From contig JAGFVZ010000020.1 in NCBI GenBank assembly GCA_017640265.1, forward strand, positions 1 to 15,925: a stretch of DNA of 15,925 nt, written 5' to 3'. The notes beneath the pieces are model-generated. The model was not told where the DNA came from, did not search any database, and saw nothing but the letters and a program-made list of their open reading frames with translations. The stretch's first letter is position 1. Every line of letters starts with the position of its first letter. Positions 1 to 7,055 of the stretch are shown here, in pieces. This stretch comes from Anoxypelagibacter denitrificans. GTDB lineage: Bacteria > Pseudomonadota > Alphaproteobacteria > Pelagibacterales > Pelagibacteraceae. A program made the position numbers and the translations under genes.

Positions 1-957
1 TTTATTATCTAGATAATTTAAATTTTTATTTTTATTAAAAATATAATTTATCATTTCTTCTATTCTTGCATCAATAATACTTTTTAAATGATTAACGCTT
101 AACTTCGTAAAATCTGATTTTATAAAAAATTTCTTATCTAGATATTTGACTCTTTCTTTTTGTAGATTGTTAAAATTTAATTCATTAAATATTAATCTAA
201 TTTCATCTTTTTTTAATGAGCATAGCTGAGCAATATCCCTATAGATTGAATTTGTTCCAAAGGGAAAAGTTTTTAGAAAAGTTAAAGAAGAGTCTTCATA
301 AAGAGAAACGCTGCTCAACTCGCTATCAAAATGAATTATTGCAAAATTTTTTAAATCTTTATTTTTATTTAGTAAATCTAATCCAGAAACAAGAGGTTTG
401 CTAATGATTCTATCAACTTTTAAATCACTGTTATCAAAAAGAGCATTAATATTTTTTAAATTATTTTTTGGAAGAGAAAGAAATGTCATGTGCAAACTTA
501 GATGGTCGCCAAATATATTTAAAGGAATTTTTTCTTGTTTTGTTTTATCCAAGATAAAATTTGAATTTAGTATATGTAATATTGAATTTTTTTCTTGGTT
601 TTTCATAACAGAACTTTTAGCTTCGTTTAAAATATAATCTAAATCACTTTTCTCAACTTTGGATCCGTTAAGTTGCTTAAACCCAGTTATATTTGTACAG
701 AGAATTTCTTTTTGATTAATTACGACAGATATCTTCCTAAAAATCTTATTAACTTCTTTTTCTATTTCTTCCAAATCTTCACTTATAAGTTTGCCAGCAT
801 TTTTGATATCTAAAATTTTTCCTGCTTGAATTTCTATATTTTTAGATATTTTTTTACTTAAAATCTCACAGTCCAATTTATTATTTAATCGAAAAACTGC
901 ATACTTAATTTGTTTATCATTTATTTCTGCTATCAATTTTTCTTGGTTGGCTTCCAT
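1..957 (-). CDS. ftsA: Cell division protein FtsA, 5' part (gene runs off the left edge)
   Basis: FtsA is the actin-like protein that tethers FtsZ filaments to the membrane and recruits later divisome proteins. My own translation gives 319 codons open to the window edge; about 60-100 C-terminal residues, including the expected amphipathic membrane helix, are missing. The ATG directly follows the ftsQ stop (TAGATG). Recognisable parts are the FtsA-specific 1C region (about residues 77-165, with ITGFKQLNGS near 85 and ILHILNSNFILD near 125, matching VLHVIPQEYAID of E. coli FtsA), the KVDRIISKPLVSG segment near 180 and DARIEEM near 297. Odd: the phosphate-1 motif (EIGTAK in E. coli) reads EINDKQ at residues 11-16, and the phosphate-2 motif (VDIGGGT) reads IHFDSEL at 208-214, so ATP binding is doubtful. 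The frame is intact, so this does not look like a pseudogene. Identity rests on family pattern plus position after ftsQ. Confidence 0.88.
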   Translation of the reverse strand, partial: MEANQEKLIAEINDKQIKYAVFRLNNKLDCEILSKKISKNIEIQAGKILDIKNAGKLISEDLEEIEKEVNKIFRKISVVINQKEILCTNITGFKQLNGSKVEKSDLDYILNEAKSSVMKNQEKNSILHILNSNFILDKTKQEKIPLNIFGDHLSLHMTFLSLPKNNLKNINALFDNSDLKVDRIISKPLVSGLDLLNKNKDLKNFAIIHFDSELSSVSLYEDSSLTFLKTFPFGTNSIYRDIAQLCSLKKDEIRLIFNELNFNNLQKERVKYLDKKFFIKSDFTKLSVNHLKSIIDARIEEMINYIFNKNKNLNYLDNK

Positions 958-1638
958 CTATTTTATTATTAGTTGTCCATTAACTCTAAAATCAAAAACT
1001 CTGAATTTTTTAAAATTTTCTGTTTCATAAATAGATAAAAATTTTTTAAGTGATTTTTCATAATTTGTAGAAGGTAATTTGATTAATTTACCATCCTTTA
1101 AAATAATATCCCATCTTTTAATATCAAAATAGTTAAAATATTTTATTAATTCTATTTCAAAACCAGCGGCTTCAAGGGATGGGTAAAAAGTAAAAAAAAT
1201 TTTGTCTGCATTTTTTCCAAATACTATTGGTAAATCATTAAACTGTTTTTTATTGTAGTTATTTATAATTTTTCCATGATCCGTCAAAATATATTCCTCT
1301 TGATTTTTTTCATCGACAAAAATCCCAATTATTTTAAACTCTTTTATAGTTATTTTTATTTTATCTGGATAAATCTTTTTTACTTTGATTTCTTTAACTA
1401 GTTCTAAGTTGTCGATTAACTTTCTGAATTGTTTTTGATTAGTAAAAATTATATTTTTTTCTTTGAGTGGATTAAATTTTTCTTCTATCTCTTTTCTATC
1501 TGAATTTTGAATACCTTCAATTTCTATTTTTTTTATTTTGAAAAAAGAACTGACTAAGTTTTCTTTTGAGTCAAAGTTATAGGTGGTAAGAACAATTAGT
1601 AAAAATAACCATAAAAAAAAGCTTTTTTTTCTTTTCAT
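958..1638 (-). CDS. ftsQ: Cell division protein FtsQ
   Basis: FtsQ is a bitopic inner-membrane protein of the divisome that bridges the early cytoplasmic ring and the septal synthase FtsWI, normally in a complex with FtsB and FtsL. The 226-residue product has a short basic N-terminus (MKRKK) and one membrane segment at about residues 6-20. A periplasmic POTRA domain follows: FFKIKKIEIEGIQNSDRKEI at about 32-51, then the typical LELVKEIKVKKIYPDKIKITIKE pattern near 93-115 (shown here in pieces: LVKEIKV, YPDKIKI). The rest is the beta domain. It is shorter than most proteobacterial FtsQ proteins (usually 250-300), mainly because the cytoplasmic N-terminus is minimal. The start overlaps the ddl stop by 4 nt (ATGA) and ftsA begins at the next base after the stop, both suggesting translational coupling. 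Confidence 0.9.
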   Translation of the reverse strand: MKRKKSFFLWLFLLIVLTTYNFDSKENLVSSFFKIKKIEIEGIQNSDRKEIEEKFNPLKEKNIIFTNQKQFRKLIDNLELVKEIKVKKIYPDKIKITIKEFKIIGIFVDEKNQEEYILTDHGKIINNYNKKQFNDLPIVFGKNADKIFFTFYPSLEAAGFEIELIKYFNYFDIKRWDIILKDGKLIKLPSTNYEKSLKKFLSIYETENFKKFRVFDFRVNGQLIIK

Positions 1639-2564
1639 CTATTCAAACTAGAATCATTGACCATCCATTTTACCAATTTCACAAATGAAATTTTGGAATA
1701 TTTGGCTATCTCAGGAACAAGTGACAAACTAGTCATTCCTGGTTGAGTATTTGCTTCTAAAGCATAAAACTGATTTTTATAAAACCTAAAGTCGCATCTT
1801 ACAATGCCCTTGCATTTTAAGATTTTATTAATTTTTTCCGAAATTTTTAACACTTCTTTGTACTTATTTTTCGGAATTTCCGCAGGCATAATATGTAAAG
1901 TTTTGGCTGATTTTTTATATTTTGCATCATAATCATAAAATTCTCTCCTCGGTCTTAATTCTATGGCTCCTATTGACCTGCCACCCATAAGAGCAACCTG
2001 AATTTCCTTTCCCGGAATAAATGTTTCAAATATTAAATTTTTATATTTTTTCTTCAGCTTATTAAAATGATTTTTTAATGAACTTAAAGTTTTACATATT
2101 TTTACTCCAACGCTTGATCCTTCGTCATTTGGTTTTATAACCACAGGAAATTTAAGTTTATTTTTTTTAATTTTACTTTTTAAATTTGCGTCAGAATAAT
2201 CTCTTTCACTTAAAAAAAAATAATTTGGCGTTCTAATCCTGTGTTTAATAAACAGTTGTTTGGAAAGAAACTTATTCATTGCAATCATTGAAGATAAAAC
2301 GCCAGAATGAGTATAGGGTATTCCTAGATATTCGAAAAAACTTTGAATCTGACCATCTTCTCCATTTTTTCCATGAAGAGCATTAAATATTACATCTGCT
2401 TTATACTTCTTTTTTATATCATTTAAAGATGAAAACTTTGGATCAAATTTTTTAACACGATAACCTATTTTTTTTAGAGCCTTTATGCATGATCTTCCAG
2501 TTTCCAAACTCACTTTTCTTTCTTTAGAAACTCCACCTAAAATAACAAGAATTTTTTTAGACAA
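1635..2564 (-). CDS. ddl: D-alanine--D-alanine ligase
   Basis: This cytoplasmic ATP-grasp enzyme joins two D-alanines, giving the dipeptide that MurF adds to UDP-MurNAc-tripeptide. The length, 309 residues, is usual for the DdlB type. Motifs in order: LGGVSKERKVSLETG (9-23, with Glu15 of the catalytic triad), ALHGKNGEDG (62-71), IKPNDEGSSVGV (143-154, Ser150), RREFYDYDAKY (206-216, Tyr210 probably the third triad residue) and EANTQPGMTSLSLVP (270-284, metal- and substrate-binding Asn and the Ser-Leu pair). The start is TTG, chosen because it places the first beta strand correctly, because no upstream ATG fits, and because a GGAG box lies 10 nt upstream. It begins 2 nt after the murB stop and its own stop overlaps the ftsQ ATG. 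Residue assignments follow alignment by eye with E. coli DdlB. Confidence 0.95.
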   Translation of the reverse strand: MSKKILVILGGVSKERKVSLETGRSCIKALKKIGYRVKKFDPKFSSLNDIKKKYKADVIFNALHGKNGEDGQIQSFFEYLGIPYTHSGVLSSMIAMNKFLSKQLFIKHRIRTPNYFFLSERDYSDANLKSKIKKNKLKFPVVIKPNDEGSSVGVKICKTLSSLKNHFNKLKKKYKNLIFETFIPGKEIQVALMGGRSIGAIELRPRREFYDYDAKYKKSAKTLHIMPAEIPKNKYKEVLKISEKINKILKCKGIVRCDFRFYKNQFYALEANTQPGMTSLSLVPEIAKYSKISFVKLVKWMVNDSSLNR

Positions 2565-2566
2565 TT

Positions 2567-3439
2567 TTATTTCTCTCCAATTATTTTTATTTCTAACTCT
2601 AAATTTATACCTGTTTTTAAAAACACTTTTTTTCTAACTTCTTCAATTAAATTTTCGATATCTGATGAGGTGGCACTACCATTGTTTAAAAAAAAGTTAC
2701 TGTGTTGTGATGACATTCGAGCTCCTCCTATATTTAAATTTGAACAATTTGACGATCTTATAAGCTTCCATGCCTTTTTATCTTGAGGATTTTTAAATGT
2801 GCTACCACAAGTTTTAATTTTGTTTGGTTGACTTTCTTTCTTTTGATTTATTAATTTCATTTGTCTACTTTCTATTTCTCTTTTATTTAATGCCCCCCCT
2901 TCAAATACTGCGCTTAAAATTATTAAATCCTTTGGTAAATTATTTCCTCTGTAAAAAAATTTTACATCGTCTTTATTAAATGATTTTAAATTTCCGCTAA
3001 AATTTATACCTTTTAGTGAAAAAAAAATTTGAGATATATCGTAGTCATAACAGCCACTATTCATTGTTATTGCGCCACCAATACTGCCTGGTATACAGGA
3101 CAAAAATTCAAATCCTGTTATGGATTTTTGTTTAGCAAAATCAGAAAGTTTTTTATCCAAAGTAGCTGCTCCTACTTCAATTTTGTTATTATTTAATAAC
3201 TTGATGTAATTAAAACCGGCTCCAAGTTTAATTATAACTCCGTTAAAACCAGAATCTCGAAAAAGAGTATTTGAACCAGCTCCTAGAATATGAATTTTTT
3301 TATTTTTTTTATTATATTTTTCTAGAAATTTTTTAAGATCTAATGCAGATTTTGGTTTAAAGAATATTTTTGCAAATCCTCCCAGGCCAAACCAGCTATA
3401 TTTTGAAAGTTTTTCATTTTTATAAACTAAATTGTCCAT
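2567..3439 (-). CDS. murB: UDP-N-acetylenolpyruvoylglucosamine reductase MurB
   Basis: MurB is the FAD-dependent reductase that turns UDP-GlcNAc-enolpyruvate into UDP-MurNAc with NADPH, the last step before the Mur ligases. The protein has 290 residues. The FAD-binding half shows SKYSWFGLGGFAKIFF (12-27), ILGAGSNTLFRDSGFNG (51-67) and FLSCIPGSIGGAITMNSGCY (112-131). The substrate domain shows FFYRGNNLP (161-169), CGSTFKNP (211-218, Ser213 being the expected proton donor) and a C-terminal LELEIKIIG (280-288) with the conserved acid at 281/283. The length and FYR pattern fit the compact MurB type common in alphaproteobacteria and Gram-positives rather than the longer E. coli type. The ATG is 1 nt after the murC stop, with a GAGAG stretch at the end of murC that may serve as a weak ribosome site. 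Confidence 0.96.
   Translation of the reverse strand: MDNLVYKNEKLSKYSWFGLGGFAKIFFKPKSALDLKKFLEKYNKKNKKIHILGAGSNTLFRDSGFNGVIIKLGAGFNYIKLLNNNKIEVGAATLDKKLSDFAKQKSITGFEFLSCIPGSIGGAITMNSGCYDYDISQIFFSLKGINFSGNLKSFNKDDVKFFYRGNNLPKDLIILSAVFEGGALNKREIESRQMKLINQKKESQPNKIKTCGSTFKNPQDKKAWKLIRSSNCSNLNIGGARMSSQHSNFFLNNGSATSSDIENLIEEVRKKVFLKTGINLELEIKIIGEK
2575..2578 (-). promoter_or_regulatory. Shine-Dalgarno box for ddl (GGAG) before a TTG start
   Basis: GGAG lies inside the last sense codons of murB (Gly-Glu-Lys-stop) with 10 nt to the TTG initiator of ddl. Clear Shine-Dalgarno boxes are rare at the starts in this window, so this one supports the non-ATG start. Ribosomes ending murB would finish on top of this site, which fits coupled translation. 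Confidence 0.6.
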
Positions 3440-3440
3440 T

Positions 3441-4835
3441 TTATAAATTCATCTCTCTTATCCATTTTGAAATAGATCCGGCCCCCAAACATATTACTAT
3501 TTCGTTACTTAATAAATTTTTTATAAAAAACTTTCTCAAATCGATCTCATTTTTAATCGTTATTACCTGAACTTTAGAATTTCTGGATATTAATTTAGCA
3601 AAATTCATTTCGTCATATTGTTTGTCAATTTTTTCTCCAGCAGAGTACACTGGAGACAAAATCACTAAATCGGAATTTTTAAAGGATGAAGCAAATTCAT
3701 TTTTTAATAATTTTAATCTTGAATATCTATGTGGTTGAAAAACAGCAATTATCTTTCTTTTCTTATCAGAAGTTATTTTAATGCTTTTTAATACAGATTG
3801 AATTTCTGTTGGATGGTGAGCATAGTCATCGAAAAATTCTCTTCCATTAATTTTAAAAACTTTTGTTAATCTCCTTTGAATGCCGCTAAATTTTTTCAAT
3901 GAAGTTTTTATAACATTTATGCTGATTCCTATATGCAAACAAAGAGCTATAGAGGCTGCTGAGTTTAAAACATTGTGTGAACCAATTAAATTTAATTTTA
4001 TTTTTTTTATAGTAATTTTTTTTACTCCTGGCAGTGATATCCTTAGGTCAAAGATTGAATAATTTTTTTTATAAATTGCATTAAAAACTTGAAAATTTGC
4101 TCGTGTAGAAAATCCATAAGTTAAAAAGTTTTTCTTATTAATTTTTGGAATTATTTTTTTCAACTGATAGTCATCTATGCAAACAAATGCTTTTCCGGCA
4201 GCTGGAGTTTTATTTAAAAATTTAATAAAAGAGTTTTTTAAATTATTAAAATTTTTATAAAAATCAATATGCTCTTTGTCAATATTTGTTACCACTGAAT
4301 AATTAATTGGCAAATTTAAGAAACTGCCATCAGATTCATCCGCCTCTAAAACAGCCCAATCGCTTTTGCCTAATCTTGCGTTGCTATTTAAAGAATTAAT
4401 TACTCCTCCGTTTATAATTGTAGGATCTAATTTAGCCTCTGATAATATTTTTGAAATTAAAGATGTGGTAGTAGTTTTTCCATGAGAGCCTGTGATTACA
4501 ATATTTTTTTTTAATGAAACCACGTGCGCTAACATTTCTCCTCTTTTTAAAATGGTTAATTTTCTCTTTTTTGCCGCTATAATTTCTGAATTATTGTTCT
4601 TAATAGCTGATGATTTAACAACAATTGTACAATTGTTAATATTTTTTTTGTTATGAGAAGAAAATATTTTGATACCAATTTTTTTACATCTTTCAACATT
4701 TTTACTTCTCGATATATCACTGCCTTGAATTTTAAATCCTAAAGTGTTCATTACTTGAGCCAGGCCACTCATTCCTATGCCTCCGATTCCAATAAAATGA
4801 ATTCTCTCGTTTAATCCTATTGCGGTTTTATACAT
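3441..4835 (-). CDS. murC: UDP-N-acetylmuramate--L-alanine ligase MurC
   Basis: MurC is the ATP-dependent cytoplasmic ligase that adds L-alanine to UDP-MurNAc, the first amino acid of the stem peptide. At 464 residues it has the usual length. In order: the UDP-binding HFIGIGGIGMSGLAQ (13-27), the ATP P-loop VITGSHGKTTTTSLI (113-127), the EADESDGSF segment (about 163-171), NIDKEHIDFY (about 184-193), and in the C-terminal domain FFDDYAHHPTEI and FQPHRYSRL. All motifs that separate MurC from MurD/E/F are present. The ATG lies 60 nt after the annotated murG stop, the largest gap in the window, but would overlap by 8 nt if murG is read in its -1 frame. No clear Shine-Dalgarno box precedes it, which also fits coupling to murG. 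Confidence 0.97.
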   Translation of the reverse strand: MYKTAIGLNERIHFIGIGGIGMSGLAQVMNTLGFKIQGSDISRSKNVERCKKIGIKIFSSHNKKNINNCTIVVKSSAIKNNNSEIIAAKKRKLTILKRGEMLAHVVSLKKNIVITGSHGKTTTTSLISKILSEAKLDPTIINGGVINSLNSNARLGKSDWAVLEADESDGSFLNLPINYSVVTNIDKEHIDFYKNFNNLKNSFIKFLNKTPAAGKAFVCIDDYQLKKIIPKINKKNFLTYGFSTRANFQVFNAIYKKNYSIFDLRISLPGVKKITIKKIKLNLIGSHNVLNSAASIALCLHIGISINVIKTSLKKFSGIQRRLTKVFKINGREFFDDYAHHPTEIQSVLKSIKITSDKKRKIIAVFQPHRYSRLKLLKNEFASSFKNSDLVILSPVYSAGEKIDKQYDEMNFAKLISRNSKVQVITIKNEIDLRKFFIKNLLSNEIVICLGAGSISKWIREMNL

Positions 4836-4899
4836 TTAAAGTTGTTTTAATTAATTTATAAATTTTTGACATTGCATCTTTGTCTGAATGTTCGCTCAT
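4828..4899 (-). other. murG: Out-of-frame continuation of murG (missing C-terminal tail)
   Basis: In the -1 frame relative to murG, directly after the A10 run, there is an open stretch of 23 codons (starting MSEHSDKDAMSK, continuing IYKLIKTTLNV) that ends at TAA 4828-4830. It has the character of the last MurG helix (compare the SDKDAMSKIYKLI pattern with the PDAAxxIADLI-type end of many MurG proteins). Joined to the upstream frame it gives a 362-residue protein, close to the 355 of E. coli MurG, and an 8 nt overlap with murC. It is not a gene by itself. Confidence 0.75.
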
Positions 4900-5915
4900 T
4901 TTTTTTTTAATGAAAGCAATTTTGTCCTATCTTTATTTAAATCTTTAAGAATTTTAAAGAGTTTATCATGAATAAATTTTTCCTCTAACAAAAAACAATA
5001 TCCTTTGTTTTTGAAATAAAATGCATTTTCAAATTGATGATTGTCAGTTGAAGAAGGCAAGGGTATTGCGACAAACGGAATTCTTAAATTTATTAATTCG
5101 GCTATAGACGAAGCTCCAGATCTCGTGATCGCCAAGTCTGTTTTTTGATAATATTCAAATAAATCGTCAGAAAAAGAAAATAATTTAAAATCTATATTGA
5201 GTTTTGTATAGGTTTTTTTTATTTCATTTCTATCTACATCTGAACATTGTTGATATATTTTAAATTTAATATTGTTTTTACAACAATTTTTAATAACAAT
5301 TGGTAGCACCTCAGAAAAAATTTTAGCCGATTGACTTCCTCCAATTATTAAAATTGACAGTTCTTTTTTATCTAATTCGAAATCATTTTTTTCTAAATTA
5401 AAAATTTGACTCCTTAATAAATAGCCTGAAAAAAAAACCTTGTGTTTATATTTAGAATCTATACCGCTAATACTATTAGTGGAAACTAATATTTTTTTTA
5501 CGAATGGCAGAAGAAATTTATTTGCTCTTCCTAAAATTAAATTATTTTCATAAATTAGTACTGGCACTCTAAGAAAACAAGCGGCCAAACAAACTGGAAA
5601 AGATGAGTACCCGCCCATACCAATGACTATTTTAGGTTTTAGTTTGATAATCATGGCAAAAGAATAAATTGTAGAAAAAATAATATTTACAACTGCAGTA
5701 AAAATTTTGAGTATATTTTTATTAAAAATTGTATTTGAATTAATTATTTTAATATTAATATTGTCAAGATTTTTCAAATATTTAAGTCCTCTTCTATCCG
5801 TAGTGATTTCAATGTCATATTCTTCTTTTAAAAAATCTGCCAAACTAAGTGAGGGAAAAATATGACCCCCTGTGCCTCCAGTAGCTATAATAATTTTTTT
5901 ATTGTTTTGGCTCAT
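4896..5915 (-). CDS. murG: Lipid II synthase MurG (UDP-GlcNAc transferase), frame ends early
   Basis: MurG transfers GlcNAc from UDP-GlcNAc to lipid I, forming lipid II at the inner face of the cytoplasmic membrane. It is a GT-B fold enzyme. The visible frame gives 339 residues with the N-terminal lipid-I-side loop ATGGTGGHIFPSLSLA (11-26), GMGGYSSFP (99-107), YENNLILGRANK (122-133, HEQN in most homologues), IIGGSQSAKIF (190-200, usually GGSQGA), TRSGASSIAEL (264-274) and PLPSSTDNHQFENA (285-298) for UDP-GlcNAc binding. The frame then stops right after an A10 run, without the usual final helix; the missing piece follows in the -1 frame to 4828. The ATG abuts the ftsW stop (TAAATG), with GGGAG 11 nt upstream. 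I regard the gene as functional with a probable one-base deletion or slippage site, not as a pseudogene. Confidence 0.93.
   Translation of the reverse strand: MSQNNKKIIIATGGTGGHIFPSLSLADFLKEEYDIEITTDRRGLKYLKNLDNINIKIINSNTIFNKNILKIFTAVVNIIFSTIYSFAMIIKLKPKIVIGMGGYSSFPVCLAACFLRVPVLIYENNLILGRANKFLLPFVKKILVSTNSISGIDSKYKHKVFFSGYLLRSQIFNLEKNDFELDKKELSILIIGGSQSAKIFSEVLPIVIKNCCKNNIKFKIYQQCSDVDRNEIKKTYTKLNIDFKLFSFSDDLFEYYQKTDLAITRSGASSIAELINLRIPFVAIPLPSSTDNHQFENAFYFKNKGYCFLLEEKFIHDKLFKILKDLNKDRTKLLSLKKK
4899..4908 (-). other. A10 homopolymer: probable indel or slippage site in murG
   Basis: The coding strand reads TTA, then nine A (three Lys codons), then TGA; counting the A of TTA, the run has ten A. 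One more A, or a -1 slip on the run, would join the murG frame to its continuation. Either a sequencing/assembly indel or RNA polymerase or ribosome slippage would explain it; the sequence alone cannot tell which. Confidence 0.7.
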
Positions 5916-7055
5916 TTAGTTTTTTACTCCCAAAGATGTATAATTTAGTATGACTCCAGCAAGAACTCCGCTGGATAATAAAGATGAACCGCCATAACTT
6001 AAAAACGGAAGTGTCATTCCAGTTGTTGGTAACAAGTTTGCATTAACACCAACGTGAATGAAGGTTTGAAAAACTAATAATGAACTTAAACCACAAAGAG
6101 AAAGCTTATAAAGATTATTTGATGAATTTATAATTTTTTTAACTATCCTGAATGTAATAAAAAGAAAAATTGAAATAACAAATATTGAAACTATTGAACC
6201 AAATTCTTCACTTATAACAGCAATTATATAATCGGTGTGTGCTTCGGGTACACTCTCCTTTAATATACCTTCGCCCATGCCCTCCCCTTTAAGACCTCCT
6301 TGTTTAATAGCCTCAATAGCTTTTTGAGATTGAGAATTATCTGTTTTGGTTGGATCGAAGAAAGATGTGATTCTCGTAATAATATAACTAAATTTTTCTG
6401 GAGCCAGGTATAGTAAAATGAGAAATAGAAAAATAACAAAAATAAAAAGTAAGAAAAGAAATAAAATGTTTACACCTGAAACAAAAATTAAAGAAATCCA
6501 AGTACAAATTAATAGAATAGATTGTCCTAGATCTGGTTGTAGAATAAGTAATAAAACAATAGCTGATAATAAGATAAAAGAAATAAAATATGATAAATTC
6601 ATATTTCTTATCCATTTTAAACCAATAATTTGTGCAACAATCAGAACAAAAAATGGTTTGATAAATTCAATTGGTTGAAAACGTAAACTAAAAAAATTTA
6701 ACCATCTTTTTGCACCTTTAATTTCAACTCCAACAAAAGGTACAAGCATTAATATTACAAAAAAAATTAAAAAAATTGGTAACAGACTTTTGTTTAGTAA
6801 ATCAGTATTAAGTGCTGATATAAAAATCATTATAGAGAAAGAAATACTTGCATATAAAAGGTGCTTTTGAAAAAAAAAATAATATTCTTTACTTAATCTT
6901 TCATCGGCCAAAAAAGATGTAGAAGAAAAAGAAAAAAAAGATCCAAGAATAAATAATAAAAAAAAACTTACTAAGATTTGCTTGTCTATATTTCTCCAGT
7001 AGTTTTTAATTTTAAAAAAACTAAATTTTGATTTTTCAGAAATACTTTCTTGCAT
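5916..7055 (-). CDS. ftsW: Septal peptidoglycan glycosyltransferase FtsW (SEDS family)
   Basis: FtsW is the multi-pass SEDS membrane protein that polymerises lipid II at the septum together with FtsI. The 379-residue product has a short cytoplasmic N-terminus, about ten hydrophobic segments starting near residue 27, and the family signatures in order: KGAKRWL (113-119), FQPIEF (126-131), LQPDLGQS (172-179), the extracellular GGLKGEGMGEG segment (253-263), EAHTDYIIAVISEEFG (271-286, Asp275 in the position of the catalytic acid) and TTGMTLPFLSYGGSS (344-358). The PEAHTDYI and SYGGSS forms are the FtsW rather than RodA type, in line with its place between murD and murG. The start overlaps the end of murD by 20 nt and has no clear Shine-Dalgarno box; the stop touches the murG ATG. 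Confidence 0.96.
   Translation of the reverse strand: MQESISEKSKFSFFKIKNYWRNIDKQILVSFFLLFILGSFFSFSSTSFLADERLSKEYYFFFQKHLLYASISFSIMIFISALNTDLLNKSLLPIFLIFFVILMLVPFVGVEIKGAKRWLNFFSLRFQPIEFIKPFFVLIVAQIIGLKWIRNMNLSYFISFILLSAIVLLLILQPDLGQSILLICTWISLIFVSGVNILFLFLLFIFVIFLFLILLYLAPEKFSYIITRITSFFDPTKTDNSQSQKAIEAIKQGGLKGEGMGEGILKESVPEAHTDYIIAVISEEFGSIVSIFVISIFLFITFRIVKKIINSSNNLYKLSLCGLSSLLVFQTFIHVGVNANLLPTTGMTLPFLSYGGSSLLSSGVLAGVILNYTSLGVKN
5927..5931 (-). promoter_or_regulatory. Shine-Dalgarno box for murG (GGGAG)
   Basis: GGGAG lies in the last codons of ftsW (Leu-Gly-Val region) with 11 nt to the murG ATG, which immediately follows the ftsW TAA. It is one of the few clear ribosome sites in the window. 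Confidence 0.5.

Noticed and set aside
1613..1630. Perfect 18-nt palindrome A8-GC-T8 at the start of ftsQ, possible hairpin or terminator
   Set aside because: It has no loop and only two GC bases, so it cannot form a stable terminator stem. It is explained by Lys-Lys-Ser-Phe-Phe at the start of the membrane segment in AT-rich code.
6388..6678. Short open frames on both strands inside ftsW
   Set aside because: Shadows of a hydrophobic SEDS gene; no start signal or family similarity.
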